A DNA stretch of 64,000 bases, taken from assembly GCA_029706075.1 (NCBI GenBank), contig JAINUG010000133.1:1127501-1191500 (forward strand), read 5' to 3'. Under the pieces are notes generated by a model that ran no database searches, was not told the origin of the DNA, and saw only the letters and a program-made list of their open reading frames with translations. This DNA comes from Aldrovandia affinis. Lineage: Eukaryota > Chordata > Actinopteri > Notacanthiformes > Halosauridae. Of the stretch, positions 8,829-20,154 are shown piece by piece. Made by a program: the position numbers and the translations under genes. Each line of letters opens with the position of its first letter. Within the stretch, counting starts at the first letter, position 1.

Positions 8829-10723
8829 GTAAATCAGACGCTCTTCTGAAAAGCCTTGAGGAGTCGGTTTTTTTTGTTTTTTTTTTTTTCTTGTTTTTGT
8901 TTTTTATTTGTTTTTGTGGGTTTGTTTTCCCTCCTCCCCACCCCCCTCCTCCTCCTCTCCTCTCGAGCGGTTTGCTCTGTTTTCTAAACTGCGTGATTAT
9001 TAAACGTGGAGCGGGTTCTACCTGCGCCGAGGTGAACGGGAAGCAGAGCCGGGAAGGTGGACTCGCTGTGGAACGAGCTCTTCCCTCGCCGGGCGGCGGG
9101 CGTTGTCAGGGGGTTACGGTTTTTACGGCGCCGCGAGGTTCAGGTGGCTGTCGCCACATTCCTCGGCACATTGCCGACGCCCGCCGCCGACCGCAAACCG
9201 TCGGGTCGCCAGCTGTTCCCCGATTCGGCACATCTGGCTCCTTTCATGTCGCGCTCATTGTAATTTTCTGCCCGGTTTGGTTTTTCTCCGGTATCAATTA
9301 GTGAGAAGTGTGCGGGTGGAAGGAGTCGCCCTTCAGCCGAGCGAAAGGTGTTCCCTCCTTTTAAAAAAGAATTTTTTAGAGGGAAGAGCCCAAATTAGTT
9401 TCAACCGAGCGGGGGTTAATACTGTACAGGCTTCACGTTCATTACTGCTGAACGCTGAAGGCTGTTTAACATCGTGGGGGAAAAACGTGTCTTAAATATA
9501 TATATATATATATATATTTTTAAAGCATTAATAGCGTTTCCTATACTAAGCCATTAAATTAGATTTGTAAAAATACAGCTTATGGGCGTTTGACTCAAAT
9601 TGATTGTGGAATTACAGCTCGCTCTGTTCTTAAAACCGTTGGAGCCGATTCCAGAATGATCCGGAATGAAGGCTAGAGCAAGCCGCTTGCTAATGAGGGC
9701 ACTGGTGCTGCTCAATTTTGGTCATTTAGCGCACCTCTTGATTTAATCACTATGAGTTGGAAATTAGAAGACTGTGGCAATATGGCTCTCCACGGTCTGC
9801 TCTTATTATTATGAACTTATAATGTAATAATGTTTTTTTTAACACCCCATTAATTTAAGTTGCCCTATCGAGTTAATCTTCTTTGTGAAAGAGGAGCCGA
9901 TGAACATAGAATTAACACTGCCATGAAATGGAACCAAATTTGAATGCAAATATATGGAAAGTGGAAATATTAATGATATTCTGAGTAGGGGCCTCGTTGG
10001 CAATACTTGCTGGAGTTTTCGTGTAGCCTTATTTTTTTTTGTTTAATTGGGAGAACATCGTTCAGTGTCTTGTTTTAAGTCTGGGAGGCTTGCAAAGATT
10101 TTTGTGTGGGTTTTTTTTGGGGGGGGGGGGTTTCCCGAAAGCATGTCAGTGTATGTGTGTTTTATTTTCCATATTTACATTTCTTGAAATTCATCACACT
10201 CACATTGGAATCCACAAGTCCAATTAAAAAGAGCGCACGCTGTTTCTTTCATACAGATGCCTCCCGATCGAGAAGCTCGCTAAGAGGTTACAATGAGAAA
10301 CGCGCCTAGACGCGCAAACCACACTGCACAGGGGGAATAGTGTACCGTTAGAGTATTCACACACGATCTCTTATCGATTACGTCTATCAGTGTGAAAATG
10401 CACATGAATTGACATGCAACTGAAGAAGAAATACAATTTCATTCATTCTCTTCGATACTCATGAAGAATCTAGGCCTATGTAGGTTATTAATGAATTTAT
10501 ATTATTACTTTGTCCTTAGTTTTTTTAGCGAAACACAAAAAAAAACGTAGTGTCACATGCTTCTTGCGGGTGATAATGTACTGTTTCGTTTGAATATCCG
10601 GCCCGTCGAATGTTTTGAAAGTCATGTGAGTGGAAGAGCACCCCTAGCCGGCAGAAGGTGCCTATTCTTGGGTGGCGAGTGTAGATTTGAAAAACCAAAA
10701 AAATCAATCTGGTTATCTTATAG
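8829..10723. other. zeb2: ZEB2 intron, 1.9 kb
   Basis: Donor GTAAAT; acceptor TTATCTTATAG (AG at 10722-10723). If unspliced, the frame runs eight codons to a TGA at 8847-8849. The first part (8870-9480) is T-rich then CpG-rich. 9540-10000 is an AT-rich block with homeodomain- and octamer-like motifs, described in the findings. A (TA)n run sits at about 9497-9518. No gene is seen. Confidence 0.85.
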
Positions 10724-10904
10724 GGGGAGCTGCTTGACGGGACAGCAGAGTATATGTCAGGCTTGGAAGACCTGACGGACGCTGAGTCCTGTCTGTCGCG
10801 GAAGAAGATTAAGAAGACCGAAAGTGGTATGTACGCGTGTGACTTGTGCGACAAAACTTTCCAGAAGAGCAGTTCCCTTCTAAGACACAAATATGAACAC
10901 ACAG
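10724..10904 (+). CDS. zeb2: ZEB2 coding exon, first C-terminal zinc finger
   Basis: The exon begins in phase 0 with [20 protein letters not shown], then [18 protein letters not shown] and the C2H2 finger [20 protein letters not shown] (about 10838-10900). It ends in phase 1 at ACAG|GTATAT. The [20 protein letters not shown] segment is diagnostic for ZEB2 (mammals: [20 protein letters not shown]). The finger starts the C-terminal DNA-binding cluster. An ATG at 10754 is internal and not a translation start. Confidence 0.97.
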
Positions 10905-13341
10905 GTATATACTGTTTGAGACACTTCATTTTACCCCCTGCTTCTTATCCTCTCTCTCTCTCTCTCTTTGTGTTCTGTGTTACGTCGCCCCTTAATTTAT
11001 TTTTTGTTTCTTTTTTTATTATTATGATTATTATTATTATGATTATTATTATTTTCCATCTTTCTTTTGTCCCTTGCTTCTTTCTTTTGTTTGCGTTCTT
11101 TTCTCTTTCAGTTGTTTGTGTTCGCTTAAAGGGCACCGAGGGCGTTTCTCTGGAAGAAAAAAGAAGGATCACCCGATACTAATGTTCAGTTATAAACCAG
11201 TATGCGGTTGAAAATATACGTGTATATTTAATTCCCTTGAGAAATGTAACGCCAGTTAGAAAATGCAGTTGGGCTCGCCAACGTTGAGCGGTCTTCTCGA
11301 GGGTGAATTAATTGTTTTTGAAACAAACCGTTGAATTTGCTAGCCTATTTTTATATTTTAAAACCCTACGTGGTTCCCCCCCCTAATATTTTAGCGAATA
11401 TATTTTTCAGAGAAGAACCCAAGGTGCCCTTTAAACCCAGAGTTTGTAACATGTTTCTTTCCCGTTGACAGGGATAGGCAGATGTGCTTTTAAGTGGCGT
11501 AACAGTGAAAAGCGTGCTCTTGGAATGTACGATGACTCAGTGAACCGCAGTGAAGGGCGGTGACCCTGGTTTAGCGCGGGGTTTAGCGCGGAGTTTACCT
11601 GCGCACGCTCACCTGTGAACAGAGGACCAGAGGGGATTCTCACTTAGTCAGCACACATTCCTCTGGGTCCTGAATAGCAATAGGAAGCGTTACGAGAAAA
11701 TGTGCATTATGTTTTGTTGTTATATCTTACTGTTTTTGTGATCATCAAATATCAATACATGCGCAGTTTGGTTAAGTCTTCCAATCTCATTAATTATTTT
11801 ATTTTTATTATTTTTATTATTTTTATTATTAATATTATTCGTCTTTGTTATTTTTTTACACGTGGGCTGGGTATTAAATTGCGGAGGGTGCTCTTAGGGC
11901 AGTGTAATACCTGCGTTATGGGAGACACAAATATCCCTCCCCGTACTGGTTCACCGGGAGGGTTAACAAGAGTCACTCCTTGCCCATTTCCAGCGAGCTC
12001 CCTGAGGTGGTGAACTTTGACCCCTCTTGTAATAAGGCAGAGGTAGCCATCAATCCGGAAAGTTCACGTCTTCCTTATAAAAGAAGGGGGTTGTTGAGGG
12101 GAAGCCCCCAAACCAATGAACCAGTGATCCGTTATTGAGCTCCGTTCCCATCAAGGTGGCGCGTAGCATGCCACACACGACAAGCGTTCCAAATGTATAA
12201 TCAAAAACATATTTATTCTCGCCCCCACAATTATTTCGTAAAAAAATAAAATAAAATGCGACGTTGTTTCAGAAGGTTGCATCATCCCCCCCCGATCTCG
12301 TCTCTCTCCACTACACACCGTGCAGTCGTGCCCCGGGAGGAATCTGCTGTCTCGTGTGTTTTTTTTTACTTTGGGGCGTGGGGGGAGGGGGGGGGGGGGT
12401 TGAGTATGGCAGCTATGGAAGGTGTCGAGGCCGCTCCAGGGCTATTTGCGGACAGGGATCGGCCAGATGTGTGTGTGCAGGGCGACTCCCCGACTTCCAC
12501 ACTCTATCACAAGCTGCTCTCAAATGCCAGAGGAGAAACGAGGGCCCGTGATTTGTGTCAGGTGCGCTGCTATATTTCCGGATGTGCTGAGCTGTAGTAA
12601 ATCTGAAAGGGGGGGGGTAGTCCCTCTCCAGATATGCTCTGCGGCCACGGCCAGGAGGTCTTTTATTTAGCGGAGTTAATTCCGAGGCATGATGTAATGA
12701 ACCCCGCGCCCCATCGCCGCCGCCCACTCGGGTTTCACGTCGCGCACGGAGGCATCTGAAACATCCCGTCTAATATGGCGAACTCCAAAACTCCCAAACA
12801 GTTGTGGGGAAGGCCCAGAATAAAACTGGGTTTTTTCTTCGAGCAATTAGCTGCGGAAGCGGCCGTCGGCGCCGATGGATTTAATTCCATCTGCTGCGCG
12901 TTTGCGTTCTAGCCACAGCTCTCCGGCTCGTTTTCGGTTCGGTTTCGAGGCTTTCGCATTCTCGCACTCGCGTCGCTGAAAACGAGCGTTCGGGACGCCG
13001 TACGTCCACGCGCGAGTATCGCTGGGAAGCCGAATGCGCGAGATGTCCAGCTGTTTCACTCCCATTTGGTTTTGTGCACTTCTGGACCGAGTGTTTCCAG
13101 ATGGAAAATAAAATCTAAGTGTGTGAAATGTACCTTGAGATGCTGCATGCTGCTTTGTTGTTTGTTCTGTATTATTTTAATTGTTTTTCTCATTTCATTT
13201 CCCTGACTGTTTGTCCGTTACTCGTTTCCTTCTTTTTTCGTCCTAACGTGCAATTTTAATGTGAATAATCTTCATGTAAAAAAACGTGATCGACGGCTCT
13301 AACGTCTCTCTCCCTCTCTGTTCTCTCTCCTCCTCCGTCAG
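10905..13341. other. zeb2: ZEB2 intron, 2.4 kb
   Basis: It contains ATT-rich simple sequence (about 11015-11055 and 11790-11840), a G-run (about 12380-12400) and a moderately CpG-rich stretch at 12400-13060. The acceptor is TCCTCCGTCAG (AG at 13340-13341). No coding exon is seen. Confidence 0.8.
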
Positions 13342-13961
13342 GCAAACGGCCGCACCAGTGTCAGATCTGCAAGAAGGCGTTCAAACACAAGCACCACCTC
13401 ATAGAGCACTCCAGACTGCACTCGGGGGAGAAGCCGTACCAGTGCGACAAGTGCGGCAAGCGCTTCTCCCACTCGGGCTCGTACTCGCAGCACATGAACC
13501 ACCGCTACTCGTACTGCAAGCGCGAGGCGGAGGAGCGGGAGGCGGCCGAGAGGGAGGCGCGCGAGAAGGGCCACCTGGAGCCCAGCGAGCTGCTCCTCAA
13601 CAGGGCCTTCCTGCAGGGCATCGGTCCGCAGGGCTTTCCCGACCTCGAGGACCGGGGCGACATCCTGCGGGACGGGACGGAGGGCGGCGCCAGGGAGCGC
13701 GCGGCGGCGGCGGAGGCGGGGGGTGGAGGCGCGTACGCCGAGATGGGCGTGGGCGGGGGCGGAGGAGGGCGGGGGGCACAGCGGGACGAGGAGTTTGAGT
13801 TCGAGGAAGAGGAGGAGAGCGAGCTGAAGAGCGTGGACACGGACCCGGACACGCCGCGGGGCGAGGAGGACATCGCCGAGCACTCGATGGACGACAGCTC
13901 GGTGGACGGCAAGACAGAAACCAAATCAGAGCGCGAGGACAATGGGGAGGACGGCGTGTGA
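13342..13961 (+). CDS. zeb2: ZEB2 terminal coding exon, last zinc fingers and acidic C-terminus
   Basis: The exon starts in phase 1 (G|GC) with GKRPHQ. The C2H2 finger [21 protein letters not shown] follows, then linker HSGEKPYQ and finger [20 protein letters not shown]...C. Next comes the charged helix [19 protein letters not shown], which is strongly conserved in ZEB proteins, a Gly/Ala-rich insertion ([18 protein letters not shown]) absent in mammals, and the acidic tail [19 protein letters not shown]. It ends [24 protein letters not shown] with TGA at 13959-13961. All zinc ligands are intact, so selection appears to have kept this end functional, which bears on how to interpret the upstream frame break. 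Confidence 0.97.
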
Positions 13962-14228
13962 CTTCTTTAGACTACTGCGTTTCCACAGCTTCACACCTTC
14001 CTTTTGTTTCTCCTTCCTTCCCTTTGTTTCTGTCGGTCGCTCGCTCGGTCGTCGTCGTCGTCGTTGGTTGGTTGTTGTTATTTCAGTTTTCTCCGGTCGT
14101 GTTTTGTTACCTGCTTTTTTGGTTTCATTTTTAAAAACACACCGCAGTGTTTAAAGCTGGGCGTGCACGTGCCGTGGGCTTCCGAGAAGCTTGTGTGTCG
14201 ATGGACTCGGGTTCGAGGGTGGAGATTC

Positions 14229-14266
<38 letters not shown>

Positions 14267-14439
14267 GAGGGAGAGAGAGAGAGAGGGAGAGAGAGATCGG
14301 TTTTGAAGTTTTTGGTTGTTGGGGGGGATGTGGGGGGAGGCGGCTGGGACTGTATAAGAAGCTGCGATATGCAACACAAAAAGAAAGAAAGAGAGAAAAA
14401 TAAAGGAATAAAGGAATGAAATACATTTGAAACATTGTA

Positions 14440-14447
14440 CAGTATTA
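14440..14447 (+). promoter_or_regulatory. zeb2: miR-200b/c/429 seed match 1 in ZEB2 3' UTR
   Basis: CAGTATTA is an 8-mer complement to the miR-200b/c/429 seed. Repression of ZEB1/ZEB2 by this family is well established in vertebrates. The function of this particular site is inferred. Confidence 0.7.
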
Positions 14448-14647
14448 AGGCCTAAACGATGTGTGGTGCTAACATTCTAAAAACCCTGTATTTCATAGTA
14501 TCTATAGCACAAACTAGAGACTTGTACAAATTGCACTCTGCTTCAGTTATCACTACAAAAATAAAAAAAAGTATTGCCTATGTATATTTATACAGCTTTT
14601 AAAAAAATGAAAAGAGGAACACAGTAGTGCCCGCACTACAGTTCTAA

Positions 14648-14655
14648 CAGTGTTA
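14648..14655 (+). promoter_or_regulatory. zeb2: miR-200a/141 seed match in ZEB2 3' UTR
   Basis: CAGTGTTA is an 8-mer complement to the miR-200a/141 seed, about 200 bases after the first miR-200b/c site. Confidence 0.65.
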
Positions 14656-14743
14656 TTGCGTGTCCAGAGCTCGGTGTGTCGTCCGGTTCACCCTGTTCTC
14701 AGGCCAGCTGACCACACAGTCCTAGGCCTCAGAATTTGTATAA

Positions 14744-14751
14744 ATGAAGGA
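14744..14751 (+). promoter_or_regulatory. zeb2: miR-205 seed match in ZEB2 3' UTR
   Basis: ATGAAGGA is complementary to the miR-205 5' end. miR-205 is a known co-repressor of ZEB2 alongside miR-200. Confidence 0.6.
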
Positions 14752-15058
14752 ACTTAAATAATAACTGTGTGTGATTTTAAGATGTCGGAAGTCTTAAAAT
14801 GACTGTGAAGTGAAGGAGGGGGAAGAGTGCGCGATGGAGACGAGTGGCGGGCGGGCGGGCGTGCGCGGTGAGGGAGGAAGCCTTTGTAAGGTGTTTTTTT
14901 TTTGTTCAATAAGACGAAGCCTTATATGCAAACCTTTTAACCTGTGTGTTTCTACAAGTGCCATCCCTGTACAGTGTCATTGGAAGGTGACGTGTGTTAC
15001 CTCAACACCAGCTCCAGTTTTAAGAGATCGTTCACCTTGTTCTTTGATGCATCCACGT

Positions 15059-15066
15059 CAGTATTA
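15059..15066 (+). promoter_or_regulatory. zeb2: miR-200b/c/429 seed match 2 in ZEB2 3' UTR
   Basis: Second CAGTATTA 8-mer, in context CACGTCAGTATTAGAC. Confidence 0.7.
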
Positions 15067-15296
15067 GACAAATAGGCAGCAGTTCCTTAGTTTACATGTT
15101 TGTGCAATTTTCTGTAATTTTTTTCATTAACTTTTGTCAATATTACACCAAACTTTTTTTTTTTTTTCTTGTTTTTTTTTTTTTTTTTTTTGCAACAGCA
15201 AAAAATTGCATTCATTTTATTTGTAGGTTGAATAACATTTTATTTATGTGGCTCATTTTGTATTTCCTAATTTTATTTATTTCATACTGTAGTGTA

Positions 15297-15304
15297 CAGT
15301 ATTA
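15297..15304 (+). promoter_or_regulatory. zeb2: miR-200b/c/429 seed match 3 in ZEB2 3' UTR
   Basis: Third CAGTATTA 8-mer, in context GTGTACAGTATTATAG. An ATACTGTA (miR-144/101-type seed match) lies just upstream at 15284-15291. Confidence 0.7.
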
Positions 15305-15712
15305 TAGTTCTTCAATATATAGATATATTTTAGTAAAAAGGAACATGGCGTCGATGATTGGAGCAGATTTTACGTAAAGAGAGCATTTATTGTGTTTTGA
15401 AACATTAATTGTGAAATGCAAATTTTCAATTTTGTTATATTAATTGTTCTGTTTCTTTTATTTTCCAGTTACTGGAAATTCCAAATTTGGGAACTTTTGA
15501 TACGATATTGTGAAAACACTGTATTTTCAACTGAAAAAAAAATTCCACTTTCTTCAACTTGTTTTTTTTTTTAGCTAAAAAAATGAAGAGGGACTGTTAA
15601 AATACAATGTATGAACCATGAGAGAGAAGAGAAACCCCTTTCCTGAAATGTCTTTGTAAAAGTATTATTGAATTTTTAATTTGTAATTCTTTCTTGGAAA
15701 TGACCATGCTCG

Positions 15713-15718
15713 AATAAA
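15713..15718 (+). terminator. zeb2: Probable ZEB2 polyadenylation signal
   Basis: Canonical AATAAA. No further ZEB2-like sequence is recognised beyond about 15740. Earlier AATAAA hexamers could give shorter transcripts. Confidence 0.65.
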
Positions 15719-15740
15719 ATTAGCCAAATTTAAGACTTGC

Positions 15741-18700
15741 ATTCACGCTGATTTTAAAATGAAAATGGTTTCGAGTAATCTGTGTTCTCAGTCCATGATT
15801 TTGGTCTGTGTTCCATCTGGCAGGGCCCTGTTGTCTTTGTGGATTACATCTCTTTGGTTATTCGTGGTTTTACACATCTGAAATAGATACACATTTTCAC
15901 AACACCACATATATATTTCGATCAATATTTTCAGCAAATTACAAAAAAATAAATCCAAGAGAGGTTTTAATAAATGTAAACAGAGGTAATAGACAAACTG
16001 ATGTTTACACATGTTTAGATTATTGGTACATTTGGAAGCGGAGCGAGACATTGGATACAGTAAATTAAGTATTAAAAATTAAATGGGAAGAGTGGGGGTC
16101 GGGTACAACATCTTATCAAATATATTAAACTTGCAGAGAAACATGCACGGGTAATCTCCGTACTGAAGACAGAAAGAAGGACGTTTATATGTGAAGAGGT
16201 TTATAATGAACGATTACATGGTTACACTGAAGGCGCAGATTAAATGCACCATCAGAAGGCAAAGATGAAAGGCTCGTGAGATGCCAGGCAGCACGTGCTC
16301 CGCACCTTTCAGTCCTACATCCCCAGGGCCGTTTGAAATCGTAACCTGGCCACGTGGGATTATTTTTTTTACAGATGAAAAGGGTGAGTGGATATTATCT
16401 AAAGTGTTTATAATAACTTTGGCGTTGAGAAAGGGAGAGATGGGGAGAAAAAAATGACGTTTTGATAAGACACTAAAACATACATTTAGGGAATGCATAC
16501 ACACACACACACACACACACATTCAGTAGGCTAAATAAATGCCACCTATTAGTCGAGGAACTAGCAGATGAACTAATAAACGAGCAGGAAGCCTGAGATC
16601 GACGCTGGATAAAAAAGCCCATGCCAAAAACAAGCGCCGAACCACTGCGCGTAAACACTACACCGCCAGTTCGGGTTCAAATCCTCAGCTTGCCGCAGTT
16701 TACTCCTGCGCGGAAGGTTTTCTGAAGATCACTCGCGGTGTTGCACTGAAGCTGACAAAAGATACTAAGCGGGACAGTGGCGCACTATCCTCCCTTTCCG
16801 TTTGACTGTGTAAAACTGGCCGTAATCCGCCGTGGGGGCTGCCCTTCCGAGCAGACAACAGATGTCCGCATTGGACAAGGGTCCCCCAGGTAAAGATAAA
16901 GAGCTCAGACGCGTTACACGAAGGAAACGGCTCAGCCCACGGGACAGCGAGTGGGAGCGGAAACACACTGAGCCCGTATCATTTATTTATTTTAAACGCC
17001 AGCAAAAAAAAGACACATCGGTAATGAAGCTAATTGCTGTAGGTAGCCTAATTATTGAAATGTCATCCTTTTTCTGGTAGAGAAAAATAAGACGGCAATT
17101 ATCAAAAATGACCGTAATTTTCACTGATTCGATTTGTGCTGTTCGCAGATGATATTTCACAAGGGCAGACAGAGTGTTTGTGTGTGTTGGCCCTCCTGGC
17201 GGAGCAGAGAAATTATCTGACACACAGTTTTATCGTTTATACAAAAAATATGTTAATAATTAAATGTCAACAATTAAAACGATCATTGTGGTTTATACTA
17301 ATATTGATGAAGCAATGCAAATGAGTCCTATTATTATTTTAGGCTAATAGGGAATACATAACTGATACAATGTTTTCCCTTCAATTTTGGTGGAAATATT
17401 TTTGAATATATTTGAAGCTGTGGAAAGTCTATAACGGCCATGGTACACAGGCCTGTGTTGTGAATTGTATAGCCTGCATGTGTTCCCTGTTTCATGGTGT
17501 GTTTATGGCTACTTTGACTGCCAAGGGTCGTGCTTTGATAACTCGCAGCATACTTATTGAAGATCGCATATAGGATATTTTATCCGTTCTCTGCTATTGC
17601 TTCCAATGACATCACCGGCCCTAACGCACACACTTATGACCTAATGTTGACGTTGGCTCCTCTCGTGTCGTTTTTTGATACGTTGAAGGGGGAACCTCTC
17701 TGCCCCTCGCCACATGTGTCTCCCTGTCAAAAGAAAGCAGGCACCATAAGATTCACGCTTTTCAACCCCTCCCAGAGTTAATAACCTAGAGACTGTTGTT
17801 AGGATCAAAACATACCTGCTGCGCAGATGTGAATCGACAGAGAGGAACGACAGCTTGGTTCTCCACAACGGCACTCGTTTTTTAAAGTTTTTTTTTACAA
17901 AGCCTTGGAAACGTTTGCATCCAAAAACTCCGCCAAAAAGAGTTTTTAATTAAAACAATCAGCCGCGTTCAGGGGGAGGAAACGGAACGCCACTGACTTC
18001 ACAAATCTTACCAGCTCCATTGCGATAGTGAGTGAGTAGTATAGTGCTTAGAGAGAATCTGACTTTCTCACCCAGAATGTTGTGTGAATCATGGGGGGGC
18101 TGCTGTTTGAGGCTCTATAAGGGTGTGGTGGTGGGGGGGGGGGGGCTGCTGTTTGAGGCTCTATAAGGGTGTGGTGGTGGGGGGGGTGGGGGCTGCTGTT
18201 TGAGGCTCTATAAGGGTGTGGTGGTGGTGGGGGGGCTGCTGTTTGAGGCTCTATAAGGGTGTGGTGGTGGTGGGGGTGATAATGGACGCGCCAGGAGAAA
18301 GCCTAGACTTTTGACCCCATTCAATTATTTATATATCCCCATATGCTCCGCATATTATTCTCAGGGCACGTGAAGGACAGGCCCCCGTGCGATGGAGGCG
18401 GCACAATCCTGGCACTAATTGAGAGAATGTCCGCGGACAGGCATAGGGAAGGAGTGCGCACGTGACCCGCGGGGGATCGGCCAATCAGAGGCTCGGAAGA
18501 GCGGCCAGCTGTTGCGTCTGGCGGCGGCAGAGAGAGAGACCCCGGAGCAGGTGGCTCACCCGCGCGCCAGTGGAGCAATTGAGGGGTAAAAAAGGAGAAG
18601 AAAAAAAATAATACAAAAGATAGCCTGACCTCCCCAGAAGTGCCTCTTGCTGTTGTTGTGTTGCCCTTTCTGTCCGTCAAAAGTCAAGGTGGGCCCTGAG

Positions 18701-20090
18701 AGAATGAGAGTTTCACAAAACTGGTGGTGATTGTTCAAATGGGGGACATATAGGCTCGCTGGCTACATGCGTTTCAGAATTAGGGCAATCTCGTTTCCTA
18801 TGTCTACTTAAGTATGCGAGTAAACATCACAACTGAAAATAGTTATGCTGTGTTAAATTGCTGCTGTATAAATATTATTATATGTTATGCTGCACGTGCA
18901 GTGTCGCCTCACGTGGTTATATAAATTATTCACTTTTTTTATGTTATGTGCGATTTGTCCAGTTGAAGGGCGAACTTTAAATTCCGGATTACTCAGAATG
19001 TCTGTCTTTGTTGTCTTTAAAGGTTTTAATTAGCCTACTCTCTGAAGATTGCTTTTGTTGCCTCCACCTAAAATTGCCATCAGCTGCAGTCTTGCCTGGC
19101 TTGCTTCGTCAGCCAACCCTCACGACCTCGACACCATTAAAAGTTTATACTCAAGTTTAAAAAGATGGCGAGTAAGCAAATAAATGGTCGTTGTTTATAA
19201 AGTAGTTTTTGTTTAAAAAAAAAAAAGTAAATAATAAATACATACATTTGGCTTTGTATTATTCATCGAATTGTGTTTAAAAATCCATACTTTGCCTTAA
19301 TTAAATGCATATTATGGGCGGCGAAACTATATTGCTGTGCAGATTAGATAATGAACAGGTTGCTACGAGGCGGTAGCCAAATGCCAGCACCCCCATCCAT
19401 CCCCCCCACCATCCCCCCCAAAATCAACTCTGCCGCGCGAGCTCGTCTGCCCTCGCGCATATGAATGCGGCAGGTGCACCGTGGGGACAACAGCGCACCC
19501 GTAAAACGGCACAAAGACAACAATACTCTCCAGATCTACGGGGGTTAGAGGCAGTGTGGGAAGGAAGGGTCCCGCTAAAGCCTCGTCCCCCCAGCCCCCC
19601 TTCCCCCACTCCCTTTCATTATTTAATTTTAATTTGATGCGGTTCTGTTGCTCGTGGAAGTCGCAGGACAAATATACACACGGGATAACAATGTTTCACC
19701 GCCTATCCCCGGGAGGGTTTAATAGCTTATGTGCTAAAGTGGAAGAACACCAGGAGCGGCCGACCCCCCCCCAACAAAGTCAATACTCATTGTCATAGCC
19801 CCACTGTTTTTCAAGTTTTAAACAAAAGAACACAAATTAATCCAACATTATTAGCCCCGTTCGAGCTCTACTGTACACGCGCTAAAGTAGCCTACATGGT
19901 GGTAATCAAAAATCACATTTCTGTGTTGTAAATGACACTATTATTAAAAAAATAATAATAATAAAACTCTGAATATTTGTCATCGAGTTTCTGAATCTCC
20001 ACCCAACGCACGCGTTCTCCTTTCTCAATTTCCCTTCTCCTCTCGCTCTCATTCCGACTCTGGTCCCTGAAAAAAGTCCGAACATCGCCC
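15741..20090. other. ZEB2-GTDC1 intergenic region
   Basis: No protein-coding exon is recognised. It holds a short (CA)n at 16499-16522, a 4-copy minisatellite (18092-18270) and a GC-rich patch (18370-18560). That patch has CACGTGAC, CCAATCAG and several CAGCTG/CAGGTG E-boxes and could be regulatory. The remainder is AT-rich unique sequence. Confidence 0.7.
18092..18270. repeat. About 46-52-bp minisatellite, 4 copies
   Basis: Four tandem units start near 18097, 18144, 18191 and 18234. Each has GGCTGCTGTTTGAGGCTCTA then TAAGGGTGTGGTGG and a G-run of varying length. The unit contains a CTATAAGGG (TATA-like) motif, repeated four times. Only the G-run length differs much. Confidence 0.9.
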
Positions 20091-20094
20091 TGGC

Positions 20095-20154
20095 TGCGTG
20101 ACGTCATCGCGCACAGAGGGGTGTCCACCCGTGACGTCACTGATCCCGGAAGAG
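20095..20154 (+). promoter_or_regulatory. gtdc1: Candidate GTDC1 promoter and non-coding first exon
   Basis: A compact CpG-rich patch has two perfect CRE palindromes TGACGTCA (20099-20106 and 20132-20139) and an ETS-like CCCGGAAG (20145-20152). A consensus donor AAGAG|GTGAGT follows at 20155. This is the layout of a TATA-less housekeeping promoter with a short 5' UTR exon on the + strand. It is the only such patch ahead of the GTDC1 first coding exon that ends in a strong donor. The link to GTDC1 and the exon's 5' end are inferred; the gap to the next exon would be about 14.4 kb. Confidence 0.45.

Larger units (their letters stand above)
13962..15740 (+). other. zeb2: ZEB2 3' UTR
   Basis: About 1.8 kb of AT-rich sequence follows the TGA. 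Several AATAAA hexamers occur (14399, 14407); the one at 15713-15718 is the likely main signal because it ends a long AU-rich region resembling vertebrate ZEB2 UTR ends. A (GA)n tract lies at 14232-14297. Perfect 8-mer seed matches: CAGTATTA (miR-200b/c/429) at 14440, 15059 and 15297; CAGTGTTA (miR-200a/141) at 14648; ATGAAGGA (miR-205) at 14744. The ATACTGTA at 15284 matches the miR-144/101 seed. The exact cleavage point is inferred. Confidence 0.8.

Noticed and set aside
8829-8849. Read-through of the ZEB2 exon into the intron giving an eight-residue tail and stop
   Set aside because: GTAAAT is a good donor and the next exon continues the conserved protein; an intron-retained isoform is possible but nothing here supports it.
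13505-13942. Minus-strand ORFs across the last ZEB2 exon
   Set aside because: Antisense shadows of the acidic and Gly-rich coding region.
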